From JANSWP01 sp041941305 (lineage in GTDB: Bacteria; Bacteroidota; Bacteroidia; Chitinophagales; Saprospiraceae): 42,315 nt of DNA. The notes beneath the pieces were generated by a model. It ran no database searches. It was not told where the DNA came from and was given only the letters and a program-made list of their open reading frames with translations. A program made the position numbers and the translations under genes. Location of the stretch: positions 1-42,315 of the forward strand of contig JBGTQJ010000072.1 of assembly GCA_041941305.1 (NCBI GenBank), read 5' to 3'. Within the stretch, counting starts at the first letter, position 1. Each line of letters starts with the position of its first letter. Positions 16,119 to 24,425 of this stretch are shown one piece after another.

Positions 16119-16889
16119 ATGAACCCATCAGAGGAAATACAGGAATTGATTGATAAATATTTATTAGGGAACATAACTGAAAAAGAACTCAACATGCTCA
16201 ACAAAGAATTAAACTCAAACCCGGATTTGGCTGCAGAAATAGCCTTGGAACGGGACATCATTTCTGGCATCCAAACCTACGGAAACCAGGAACTCAAACA
16301 AAGGCTTAAGGCCATCCATCAAGACATTACCACTGCTCCCGTGCAGGAAGCAAAAATCAGAAAGCTCGGTGTCCGCCCAATTGCCATTGCTGCAACGATT
16401 GCCTTATTCATCGCAGCAGGAATCTGGTGGATGAATCAATCCCTCACAGCGGAAGCAATTATTGCTCAATATGATGCCCCATATCTGGAGGTCCTTCAAG
16501 TTCCCAGGGGAAATAATGTGCTGGAATTATATCAATCTGCCTGGAATAATTTTTCTTCTGAAAACTTTCAAAAAGCCTTGCCTCAAATTGAGGAACTTTT
16601 AGAAGGTGATTTGCCTGATGGAGTGGATTCCAGTTTGCTACTTTTCGCAAAAAATATATGTCTTTATGAATTGGGACAATATCAACAAGCATTAAAAGGT
16701 TTTGAAACAAGGTTTGGTCCGGACAGCCTGTTATTTGACTATTCGATTTGGTATCAGGCATTATCCAATATTCAATTGGGTAATAGGCAAAAAGGCATTC
16801 AACAACTCAATTCGCTAGCATCTGATTCTAGTAGGGACAAGCATCAGGATGCCCTTCAACTTTTGAAAGATTTGGAAAAAGCGGAATGA
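16119..16889 (+). CDS. Single-pass membrane TPR protein, probable anti-sigma/sensor partner
   Basis: 256 residues. The N-terminal cytoplasmic part (1-85) has the pattern EEIQELIDKYLLGNITEKEL...NPDLAAEIALERDI, common in Bacteroidota proteins encoded next to ECF sigma factors, but lacks the zinc-binding His/Cys of classical ZAS anti-sigma domains. One transmembrane helix follows (about 86-105, RPIAIAATIALFIAAGIWW). The periplasmic part (about 110-256) consists of TPR-like helices (LELYQSAWNNFSSENFQKAL, YELGQYQQALKGF, LGNRQKGIQQLNSLA). It is in the same direction as the sigma gene, 79 nt behind it. I infer that periplasmic TPRs sense a signal and the cytoplasmic helix controls the sigma factor. 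It could instead be a structural TPR protein without sigma binding. Confidence 0.72.
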   Translation: MNPSEEIQELIDKYLLGNITEKELNMLNKELNSNPDLAAEIALERDIISGIQTYGNQELKQRLKAIHQDITTAPVQEAKIRKLGVRPIAIAATIALFIAAGIWWMNQSLTAEAIIAQYDAPYLEVLQVPRGNNVLELYQSAWNNFSSENFQKALPQIEELLEGDLPDGVDSSLLLFAKNICLYELGQYQQALKGFETRFGPDSLLFDYSIWYQALSNIQLGNRQKGIQQLNSLASDSSRDKHQDALQLLKDLEKAE

Positions 16890-16947
16890 AGCAATGCAAT
16901 TGTACCGTGTATCCTTGATATTTCTTTTTTGTAAATACAATTTTATT

Positions 16948-17481
16948 ATGACGCGCTCTCAATCAATATCACCCAAAAAAAGGGTTATTTTCCTTTATTG
17001 TTCAATAGGATTCCTTCTCTTAATGATCCATCAGCTATGTTTTCGGAAAACTTTTACCCTTTTTACCACCTACCAAAATAATTCAGGTATCCTTCAACAA
17101 GCACTTAATGCTCCTAAACAAATTGGACATTACCAAACCCAATTGAGTAGTCTGGATAATCAAATCCCAAATAAGGAATACAACAGAACTTTCTTTTTTC
17201 AGGTAGTGAATACATTTTGCCTGGAACATAATCTCGAATTGGCCCAGTTTGCCCCGGAAATCAAAAGGCAAGAGGGGGAAATTGAAATCATCACTAACCA
17301 AATAGAAGTTCAGGGTACTTATCAGAACATGTTGCGCCTCTGTTACGAATTAGAATATCTCCAATCTTTGGGTCATATAGCTTCCATAAAATTTAAAAAA
17401 GTGCAAGACATCAGAACAAGAAAAAATCACCTAATGGCTAGCATTTTCCTTCAAAATATCCGATTGAGTACTTCAAAATGA
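16948..17481 (+). CDS. PilO/GspM-like bitopic membrane protein
   Basis: Start set at the ATG at 16948 (MTRSQSISPKKRV); an upstream ATG at 16894 would add an unlikely hydrophobic stretch. 177 residues with a short basic cytoplasmic N-terminus, one transmembrane segment (about 13-30, IFLYCSIGFLLLMI), a helical part and a small alpha/beta periplasmic domain (ITNQIEVQGTYQNMLRLCYELEYL, followed by IKFKKV). This is the architecture of PilO in type IV pili and GspM in type II secretion, including the characteristic V.G.Y..ML.....LE strand-helix pattern. It stands 58 nt after the TPR gene and 6 nt before a PilP-like gene. Sequence similarity is at fold level only, so I assign it with moderate confidence. 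Confidence 0.55.
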   Translation: MTRSQSISPKKRVIFLYCSIGFLLLMIHQLCFRKTFTLFTTYQNNSGILQQALNAPKQIGHYQTQLSSLDNQIPNKEYNRTFFFQVVNTFCLEHNLELAQFAPEIKRQEGEIEIITNQIEVQGTYQNMLRLCYELEYLQSLGHIASIKFKKVQDIRTRKNHLMASIFLQNIRLSTSK

Positions 17482-17487
17482 TAGGCT

Positions 17488-18003
17488 ATGAAGAAAAACA
17501 AAAACTCACAACTCCTTTTGCTAATCCTGGTTTTAGTTATTTGGGGTACCATTGCGGTTAAATTGGTTGGGTTGAGTAATTCCAACTCCACTTTTGTTGC
17601 TTCTTCACATGATATTTTAGACATTTCTATTGCACCTACCGATCAAAAAGACACCTTTAACTTGATGCTCAATTATCGGGATCCATTTAAAAGTTTTGGA
17701 ATCATCTCAAAGAATACTTCAACTCAAAAAACTTCTCATACGAAACCAAAAATACCTATACATAATCCAAAAAATATAACTAAACCGAAAATGCCGGCTA
17801 TTGAATACCTCGGATTTGCAACTGACCATCAAATGAATCAAAAAGTAAGAATTACAATTGACCAACAACCGCTCACCCTTAGCAGGGAGGAAAAAACACA
17901 TCCTTTACTTCTTGAAATGGTTCATAAGGATTCTATCCTAATCAATTGGGAAGGAATAAAACGGGTAATTTACAGGAGAAAACGGGATGGAGGTGAAGAA
18001 TAA
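17488..18003 (+). CDS. PilP/GspC-like membrane protein
   Basis: 171 residues. An N-terminal transmembrane helix (about 8-27, LLLLILVLVIWGTIAVKLVG) is followed by a Ser/Asp-rich stretch with YRDPF, a Lys/Pro/Thr linker (about 75-105) and a compact beta domain (about 108-165: IEYLGFATD, KVRITIDQQPLTLSREEK, DSILINWEGIKRVIYRRK). The YRDPF motif, the proline linker and the homology-region-like beta domain are what PilP/GspC proteins show; they bind the secretin in type IV pilus and type II secretion machines. It starts 6 nt after the PilO-like gene. No secretin, ATPase or pseudopilin genes are in this window, so the pair is either the tail of a split system or has another role. Confidence 0.5.
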   Translation: MKKNKNSQLLLLILVLVIWGTIAVKLVGLSNSNSTFVASSHDILDISIAPTDQKDTFNLMLNYRDPFKSFGIISKNTSTQKTSHTKPKIPIHNPKNITKPKMPAIEYLGFATDHQMNQKVRITIDQQPLTLSREEKTHPLLLEMVHKDSILINWEGIKRVIYRRKRDGGEE

Positions 18004-18023
18004 TGAATGGTATTTGTTGGGTG

Positions 18024-19046
18024 TTAAGATCTGGTTTTTTGAATATATGCGTTGATTAAACTTCGAAACCTTTCGAGTTCATCAACAAACAAACTAACAG
18101 TTTTGGTTTCTTTTTTGATTCCGTAGTAAGTGTTGGCGATGACAGGCTTTTTTAGCTGAAGAAGCACATTGGCACTGCCCAATACTTCAGTTTTGAGCCT
18201 TTTCTTTGATAATTCAGCTATGGAGGGGCTGAATTTCAGACTTTCAATATTTGATAGATCAACCTCAAGAAACCAACGGATACCAGTTCTGATAATTAGT
18301 TTTTGGTTGGTCACTAAAACTGGTCGAGAACGAATTGCGTTAAAATCTCCAAATAGAAAGAAAATGCCATAGATGCTCAAGCTGGTCAAAATCCAGGCTA
18401 ATACCAGACTCCATTTTGCCAAAACGATATGCAGGATTATGGTTTCAAGTAACATCACAAAAACAAACACCGCGATAACAGTTCCATAGGCTGACTTTTT
18501 GTAAATAGTAAAAGCCGTGGCTTTGGGAGGAATTTCGGGTTTGACATTCCATGCTCCAAAGGCATAATAAAAAAGGGATACTTCTGTTTGAAAAAATTCA
18601 TTGGCTTTGGTTTTTCCAAAGCTATTCTCTAAACTCAATTTCAAGGTTTCTGGAAAGCCAAGATCCTCGGTTTTTGTATTGCTGTAAGCTTTTCTAATTT
18701 GCCGAACTTTAAAAACCAAATAGCCTACTAAAAACAATTCAATAGGCAAAAGCGAGTATTCCAGGTAAGCAAGATAATTTTGATTGGCTGCTGGCAAAAT
18801 CAATCCAGCCACAATTATCGAAAACACAAATACAGGTAAAATTGAAATTATTGGAATACTCGATTTTCGGATGGCCAACCAGTAAAAAAAAGGGAAAACT
18901 ATTACTAAATCTAAAGTAATGGCCAATGAAAGAAGTTCTGCATATTCCTGAAATTGATTGGATTGTACAATGATTACGGAACTGATTAAAATAATAGGAA
19001 GGAATAGCCAAAGAAACTGACGCTTAAATTGGTAACTTTTTATCAT
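18024..19046 (-). CDS. Multi-pass membrane protein of unknown function
   Basis: 340 residues from the ATG at 19046 (MIKSYQFKRQF); a GTG at 19076 could add ten residues. Four hydrophobic segments in the first ~115 residues (WLFLPIILISSVIIVQS; LAITLDLVIVFPFFYWLAI; IISILPVFVFSIIVAGLIL; LLPIELFLVGYLVFKV) are followed by a soluble stretch, two more segments (about 185-235, AVFVFVMLLETIILHIVLA and LVLAWILTSLSIYGIFFLFG) and a C-terminal soluble PH-like beta domain (PVLVTNQKLIIRTGIRWFLEVDLSNIESLKF, split by turns). I do not recognise a named family. It is convergent with the PilP-like gene, 20 nt away. Intact; function unassigned. Confidence 0.65.
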   Translation of the reverse strand: MIKSYQFKRQFLWLFLPIILISSVIIVQSNQFQEYAELLSLAITLDLVIVFPFFYWLAIRKSSIPIISILPVFVFSIIVAGLILPAANQNYLAYLEYSLLPIELFLVGYLVFKVRQIRKAYSNTKTEDLGFPETLKLSLENSFGKTKANEFFQTEVSLFYYAFGAWNVKPEIPPKATAFTIYKKSAYGTVIAVFVFVMLLETIILHIVLAKWSLVLAWILTSLSIYGIFFLFGDFNAIRSRPVLVTNQKLIIRTGIRWFLEVDLSNIESLKFSPSIAELSKKRLKTEVLGSANVLLQLKKPVIANTYYGIKKETKTVSLFVDELERFRSLINAYIQKTRS

Positions 19047-19174
19047 AAGGGCTTTTGTAAAAAGAACATTTACCACAGCGAAAAGTTATTTCAGAACGAT
19101 GGCCAAATTCACATTCCCTTTTTTCTAGCAACTGATAATCCCTTCTTGATCATCCTCAGTACTCAATGGTGTCA

Positions 19175-22100
19175 TCAGAATGGTTTGTAATTTGAGTTAG
19201 GATCTATTAAAAAACTTTCCAATTTATTATCATTGACCCCAACCAAAATCAAAGCCCCCTTTTGGGTTTCCACTTTGGCGATGGATCTGGCATTACCGGG
19301 TACATAAAAACCACTTTCCATCATTGGCATTGGTTCAAATTGAGCGTTTCCTTTATTGATTAACACCAAACCATTACTGGCGTCATGGCGCACGGTCTCC
19401 ACTTCTGCTCCAAAAAGATTGCCCACGATTATCAGATCTTTCAAGTCATCATTATTTAAATCTATTGCTAGCATATCCATTACTGGAGCAATTTGGGCGA
19501 GATTGGGAAAAGGGATAAATTCAAAGTCACCATTATCATTTCTGAATAATCCACTTCGAGATTCTTTGGCTTCATAATGGACAGCATCTTTGAGGTTTTC
19601 TTCTCCTAAAATCTCAGGAACCGTCGCTTTGGCAAAGGCATCAAAAGTTGGAAACTTATCAGAGATAAAAGGCATTTGTTCGGAGGAGCACTCGCGCCCG
19701 CGTACTGGTAAAACGCCTTTTTCAGAAACTTTAGCGAGTACCACGTCATTGGTTTCATTTTGGTCAAAATCACTACCATAAACCAAAAGAGGTTTTTTGT
19801 CCGAAGCTTTGTATTTGTTATTCAAGCCAATGTTTCCACATATTAAATCTATATCTCCATCCTTATCGATATCTTCTGCCAGGATGCTTTGCCACCAACC
19901 TGTTTTGATATTGGCATTATTTGATTTTACAATGCTGAGATATCCCCCTTTATTTTTGAAGATAGTGGGTGCCATCCACTCCCCAACTACTACCAAATCC
20001 TTTTGAGCATCGCCATCTAAATCCGCCCAAACTGCATCTGTCACCATTCCGGTATTGCTTAACTCATGAGCAAACTTATTTGTCGATTCAATAAATTTTC
20101 CGAAGGGCTTATGCCATAGGTAAATGTGTGAGTTCCCTGCCATTGGATAATGCCCTGGCTTACCATGTCCACCAATAAATAGATCAATATCTCCATCTTG
20201 GTCGTAATCTTCGGCAATTAAGCATGAGCCATTGGTTTTGAAGTCAGGATGGGCATCTATGGATTTTTTAAAATCTCCCTTCCCACCATTCAAATACAAT
20301 CGATCCCTGTATTTTTCATGTTGGGGTTCATACTCACTTCCACCACTAACGATAAACAAATCCAGGTCACCATCATTTTCAAAATCAAATAAGGCAGAAG
20401 CCATATCTTCGGCATCAGCATCTTCTGTCCAGGGTTTACTTTGACTTACCTTAAAACTGCCGTCTTCCTTTTGCATAAAAAGAATTCCCGCCTGTCCACT
20501 GGCGCCTCCTACAAAGACGTCTTGCAAATTATCGTCATTGACATCTCCTGTTGAAATGAAAGGTCCCTGAGTAGATTGGCGATGTGGCAACAATATTTCT
20601 CGCGCAAAGTCGTCAAAAGGATTTTCCTTATGTGTAAAATCAAGCCCCGTTTGAGCAGCTTCTAATTTGGTAAATAAGGGTTTTTGATAGGGTAAGGCTT
20701 TGACAATATCATTTGTTTTGGTGTACTCCAATTCCAACAGTTGGTTAGTAGCTACATTATTTAATCTATGCATTTTGCCATTGGGGAAAATCACAAAAAG
20801 AGTATCTGCTTTCTGGTGCTTGCCCAAACCAAAATGAAAAATAGCTTCACTGGAAGATTGAAACCCCCTCACATTGGTCAAATCCTGATATAGTTTTTCT
20901 CCTCCAAAATGAACAATGGCTTTTGTCCCCAAACCTCTTGTATTCTTCCCCCAACCCTTTATTTTTATTCTTAGCCAATTCGCATTATTTTGGATTTGAT
21001 TTTCATAGACGAAAGCAGGTTCACTGGAATTATTCACTACCAAATCCAAATCACCATCCAAATCCAAATCTGCATAAGCTGCACCATGTGAGAATCCCTC
21101 TTGATTCAAATTCCAGGACCTGGAAACATCTTCGAAGGTCAGGTTACCATTATTCTGAAAGACGTAATTGGCAAGGGGCTGAGAGGGCGCTTTTTGAGAT
21201 GCTCCCAATAGATCATTACCCTTATCTCCCTCTATTTCCAGTAGAAAATCATTATTGCGGATGTCCTTATTGATCCCATTGGTCACAAAAACATCCGCAT
21301 AGGAATCATTGTCAAAATCTGCCATCAAAATTGACCAGCTCCAATCTGTTTTGGCGATGCCTGCAAATTGTCCAATTTCACTAAAAAACCCGGCTCCACG
21401 ATTCATTTGTAACATATTGGACATGTATTGATAATGAAAGCCCTTGCCCACATTGCGCCAGAATTCTTTCACATTCATGCTCTTCATATTGGTCTTTGCA
21501 CGGTAATGATCAGCAGTTTGCATATCCAAAACCGAAATATCCAGATAACCATCATTGTTGAAATCTGCGGCATCCACTCCCATAGAAAATAGGGAAATAT
21601 GTTTCAAACGGTCGTGTATTTCATCCCGAAATGTACCGTCGCGATTGTTGACGAGGAATCTATCTGGCTTTTCAAAATCATTTGCAATGTAGAGATCCGG
21701 ATAGGCATCAAAATTGATGTCCATGGATACAATGCCTAAGCCATAAGCATAGCATTCGAGATCAGCTTCTTTTGTTACGTCAACAAATACATTTCCGTTA
21801 TTTTGGTATAAGTGGTCACTTGTGAAATATGGGAAAGCCTGATTTTGAGCATATTGCAATTTTTGACGCAAATTATGAGAAGGAGTATTGAGGACATAAC
21901 AATCCAGATCTCCATCCAAATCATAATCAAAAAAACAAGCCTGGGTACTATACCCTATATCATCCAAACCATAAACTTTGCCTTTTTCAGAAAAAGTCCC
22001 GTTTTGATTATTTATCCATAATAGATTTGCTCGCTGTGCTTCATTACCAGCATCCACATCCCACCAGCTGCGGTTTACGTAAATATCCAACCAACCATCC

Positions 22101-22480
22101 CCATTGATATCTACCATGGAAACCCCAGTTGACCAACCGTTTTTTGTATCAATTCCCGAGCTTTTTGAAATATCTTCAAATTGAAAATTCCCTCTGTTTA
22201 AATAAAGCGCATCGGCAACCTGATTTCCGGTCAGAAAAACATCAGCCAGTCCGTCATTATTGATATCGCCTGTTGCTACTCCACCTCCGTTGTAAATAGC
22301 TTCCCAGTTGAGGTGATTTACATTGGGAGATTCTTCAATTCGATTGTGGAATTGAATTCCAGTTTGGGTTGGAGACAATAATTCAAATCGACCTGAAATA
22401 TTTTGATTTTCGGAATAATCAGCCTCATTTTGGCAAGAAAAGAAAATGATGCAAAGGGAAACCCAAAGGATTTGTTTCAT
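19175..22480 (-). CDS. CRTAC1-like FG-GAP/VCBS repeat lipoprotein with ASPIC/UnbV domain
   Basis: 1101 residues. Lipoprotein signal peptide MKQILWVSLCIIFFSC with the lipid-bearing Cys at 16. Two beta-propeller regions carry Ca-binding FG-GAP loops of the DxNxDGxxD kind (DINNDGLADVF, DINGDGWLDIY, DYDLDGDLDCY, DVNDDNLQDVF, DYDQDGDIDLF, DIDKDGDIDLI). Between them, at about 505-580, lies an ASPIC/UnbV module (RGLGTKAIVHFGGEKLYQD, FHFGLGKHQKADTL). Such proteins are exported, surface-held propellers; roles in adhesion or glycan/protein binding are proposed and no catalytic residues are known. It stands alone without a SusC/SusD pair nearby. The gene is full length and uninterrupted. Confidence 0.9.
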   Translation of the reverse strand: MKQILWVSLCIIFFSCQNEADYSENQNISGRFELLSPTQTGIQFHNRIEESPNVNHLNWEAIYNGGGVATGDINNDGLADVFLTGNQVADALYLNRGNFQFEDISKSSGIDTKNGWSTGVSMVDINGDGWLDIYVNRSWWDVDAGNEAQRANLLWINNQNGTFSEKGKVYGLDDIGYSTQACFFDYDLDGDLDCYVLNTPSHNLRQKLQYAQNQAFPYFTSDHLYQNNGNVFVDVTKEADLECYAYGLGIVSMDINFDAYPDLYIANDFEKPDRFLVNNRDGTFRDEIHDRLKHISLFSMGVDAADFNNDGYLDISVLDMQTADHYRAKTNMKSMNVKEFWRNVGKGFHYQYMSNMLQMNRGAGFFSEIGQFAGIAKTDWSWSILMADFDNDSYADVFVTNGINKDIRNNDFLLEIEGDKGNDLLGASQKAPSQPLANYVFQNNGNLTFEDVSRSWNLNQEGFSHGAAYADLDLDGDLDLVVNNSSEPAFVYENQIQNNANWLRIKIKGWGKNTRGLGTKAIVHFGGEKLYQDLTNVRGFQSSSEAIFHFGLGKHQKADTLFVIFPNGKMHRLNNVATNQLLELEYTKTNDIVKALPYQKPLFTKLEAAQTGLDFTHKENPFDDFAREILLPHRQSTQGPFISTGDVNDDNLQDVFVGGASGQAGILFMQKEDGSFKVSQSKPWTEDADAEDMASALFDFENDGDLDLFIVSGGSEYEPQHEKYRDRLYLNGGKGDFKKSIDAHPDFKTNGSCLIAEDYDQDGDIDLFIGGHGKPGHYPMAGNSHIYLWHKPFGKFIESTNKFAHELSNTGMVTDAVWADLDGDAQKDLVVVGEWMAPTIFKNKGGYLSIVKSNNANIKTGWWQSILAEDIDKDGDIDLICGNIGLNNKYKASDKKPLLVYGSDFDQNETNDVVLAKVSEKGVLPVRGRECSSEQMPFISDKFPTFDAFAKATVPEILGEENLKDAVHYEAKESRSGLFRNDNGDFEFIPFPNLAQIAPVMDMLAIDLNNDDLKDLIIVGNLFGAEVETVRHDASNGLVLINKGNAQFEPMPMMESGFYVPGNARSIAKVETQKGALILVGVNDNKLESFLIDPNSNYKPF

Positions 22481-22550
22481 TTATTTGAAAATGATTGATT
22501 CGGGATAAAGTTACGATAAGGGGTTGGAGTGGTTTTGTTTAAATGGTGGA

Positions 22551-22640
22551 AAGTTATTCAATGGTTGATCAATGTGGTTCAAAAGTCGTTCAAAATGGTT
22601 CAAATCTTTTCGGAACCATTTGACCATTTTTGAATAACTT
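22551..22640. repeat. Nested imperfect inverted repeats
   Basis: An outer pair (aagttattcaatggt at 22551-22565; accatttttgaataactt at 22623-22640) surrounds a perfect 9-bp inner pair (aaatggttc at 22593-22601; gaaccattt at 22613-22621). The interior has three close copies of ggttcaaa/cgttcaaa. It lies between two minus-strand genes and could be a terminator for the upstream one or an operator for the FG-GAP gene. Confidence 0.5.
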
Positions 22641-22668
22641 GTAAAACCAATTTTGATCAAAAAATATA

Positions 22669-23550
22669 CTATTCTACTAGCGTCCCGCCATTGTAATAAT
22701 TCTTCCTTCCTCCTTTTTCTAAATCTAGTCCCAAACCTTTTTCAATAATTATCACTTTGCCTAAATAAAGATTGGGATCCTTACTTAGTCTTTGGAAGGT
22801 CTTGTCCTGATTATTTACGATAAAATCAGCATCCCAAAGGTCATTAAAGGTTCGGGTTCGGATATAGGTATTGGCAGAATCTATAATGATGCCATTAAAA
22901 GTAAGTGCAAAACCTCCTCTACCAAATGAAGCATCAATAAGGTCAGAAAGCAGTTCATTGGGATTGGAAAAGGATTTATCTAAAACCTTAAAAAGGACAT
23001 CTACAGTATCCGGCTCACCTGAATTTCCTTTAAAGGTTATGTGACGGTTTTTTGTTCCAATATGTTGCCCCTTATCATCGTAATACTGAAATGCTTGTCC
23101 AACACCCAAGCCCTTTCCTTTCAAGAAATAGGATTCTTCAGAACGAACAACTTTTCCATTCTTTAAAATATAATTTACCCTTGAAACGTCGTGATGCGCC
23201 GAATCCCGATACGTTTTAACAGCAAATAATGGCAAACCTGTAGCTCCACTTCTAAATTCCCCAGAAAAATAGGAACCCTCATTGTGAAATCCCGGGCTTA
23301 CTTCCATGGTGCTGGTTGGAATCAGTTGATAGGTTATAGAGTCCGCATATTTATCTAAAGTTTTGATTTTAGCTATTTCTGCTTTGGACAAATTGCGTTT
23401 TTGAGGTGTTGACCTTGTTGGAGTTGATGTGGTGTCTACAGGAATAACCGTCTGGTCTTGTTGTTTTTTTAGCTGTTGTTGTCTGTTCAACAAGAAAATA
23501 GTGAGTAGTATGGAGAGTATCAAAATGGAAAATGCAATGATATTTCTCAT
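22669..23550 (-). CDS. Membrane-anchored hypothetical protein
   Basis: 293 residues. A hydrophobic N-terminal segment (about 4-20, IIAFSILILSILLTIFLL) is followed by a Gln/Lys stretch and a Thr/Pro-rich linker (TTSTPTRSTPQKRN), then a ~225-residue globular domain that is beta-rich with GSYFSGEFRSGATGLPLFAVK, VNYILKNGKVVRSEESYFL and KGLGLDLEKGGRKNYYNGG. The segment has no lipobox Cys or clear cleavage site, so I read it as a signal anchor placing the domain in the periplasm. I do not recognise a family and see no catalytic motif. Probably independent of the FG-GAP gene, given the hairpin region between them. Confidence 0.65.
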   Translation of the reverse strand: MRNIIAFSILILSILLTIFLLNRQQQLKKQQDQTVIPVDTTSTPTRSTPQKRNLSKAEIAKIKTLDKYADSITYQLIPTSTMEVSPGFHNEGSYFSGEFRSGATGLPLFAVKTYRDSAHHDVSRVNYILKNGKVVRSEESYFLKGKGLGVGQAFQYYDDKGQHIGTKNRHITFKGNSGEPDTVDVLFKVLDKSFSNPNELLSDLIDASFGRGGFALTFNGIIIDSANTYIRTRTFNDLWDADFIVNNQDKTFQRLSKDPNLYLGKVIIIEKGLGLDLEKGGRKNYYNGGTLVE

Positions 23551-23615
23551 GAAGTTAACTTGATTTTAAAAACGTTTGATATGCTTAAAATACCATAATG
23601 ATTTGTGGACTGATT

Positions 23616-23662
23616 GGATTTTGAATCCTACCTCTTTTGTCAATTTAAGGATTTAAAATCCT
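23616..23662. repeat. Pair of small palindromes between minus-strand genes
   Basis: A near-palindrome ggattttgaatcc (23616-23628) is followed 20 nt later by aggatttaaaatcct (23648-23662), which has perfect 7-bp arms. The two are also related to each other (GGATTT...AATCC). The position between genes suggests a terminator or a member of a dispersed palindromic family. Confidence 0.4.
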
Positions 23663-23712
23663 CTCATCTGTAAAACCGATAAAGAAGTTTTTGACAACCA
23701 GGTTAAACAAAT

Positions 23713-24222
23713 TTACAAATTACACCCAAAAAGTAGTAGTTCCTCTTCTTCTTCGCCCCACTCCAGTTTTTTCTCAAAAGATAAACCAATTTTCTCCAGT
23801 AATTTGATGGAACTCAAATTTTCGGGTACCGTAATCCCTACGATTCGTTTTAAATCCAAATTGCTTCTTGCATAATTTATTACAGCAGACGCTGATTCAT
23901 AACCGAATCCCATTCTTTCATATTCCGGCAGCATTGCAAATCCAATATCCACATCATCCAGGTCTTCCCGATTGACCAAGCCACACATCCCGATTGATGC
24001 ATTCCCTTCTTTCAAAGCAACCAAAAACAAGCCATAACCATTGGTTTGATAACTTTTGATGAGCTTTTCTGAAATATATTTTTCGGCGTCTTCCAGTGTT
24101 TTCACTTTTCGATCTCCAATGTACTTTAACCAGGTAGGTGTGTTTAGCAGTTTCAATACAAAAGGAGCATCCTTCAATGTAAACTCCGAGATTATAAGTC
24201 TTTTGGTTTCTAGTATTTTCAT
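23713..24222 (-). CDS. GNAT family N-acetyltransferase (RimJ/RimL type)
   Basis: 169 residues covering a complete acetyltransferase_3-type GNAT fold: N-terminal LETKRLIISEFTLKDAPFV, central strand GMCGLVNREDLDDVDIGFAML, the acetyl-CoA pyrophosphate loop RMGFGYES (Q/RxxGxG/A), and the C-terminal ENLSSIKLLEKIGLSFEKK typical of RimJ-like enzymes. It transfers acetyl from acetyl-CoA to an amine, either a protein N-terminus or a small molecule; the acceptor is not predictable. Cytoplasmic, single gene, with a repeat-rich spacer before the crotonase gene. Confidence 0.88.
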   Translation of the reverse strand: MKILETKRLIISEFTLKDAPFVLKLLNTPTWLKYIGDRKVKTLEDAEKYISEKLIKSYQTNGYGLFLVALKEGNASIGMCGLVNREDLDDVDIGFAMLPEYERMGFGYESASAVINYARSNLDLKRIVGITVPENLSSIKLLEKIGLSFEKKLEWGEEEEELLLFGCNL

Positions 24223-24284
24223 AATATGGAAGGGGTTTTAGGTTTTGTTTTTTGGTAAATATAGGAAATGAAGTTATTTGTTTA

Positions 24285-24341
24285 GGTGCTGGTTGGCTGG
24301 ATACTTGTTGCTGGGTTCTGGGTGCTGGGTGCTGGGCATTG
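24285..24341. repeat. GCTGGGT minisatellite-like tract
   Basis: Degenerate tandem copies of a (t)gctgggt/tctgggt/gctggtt unit run through this intergenic stretch, for example gctgggttctgggtgctggg. A cleaner version of the same unit occurs at 42223-42260. The tract contains no sensible gene; an overlapping minus-strand reading frame is low complexity. Confidence 0.6.
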
Positions 24342-24425
24342 CTGATACCATTGTGCCAAGAATGGAGCAAAGTCAAATGGTGTTAGCAATTCAATTTAGC
24401 AGGTTGCCCTACATATTTTTCTTTT

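Noticed and set aside
23954..24376. 140-codon minus-strand frame with an HPAPRTQQQ-like start
   Set aside because: Its N-terminal part is the translated minisatellite tract and the remainder is a second frame of the GNAT gene.
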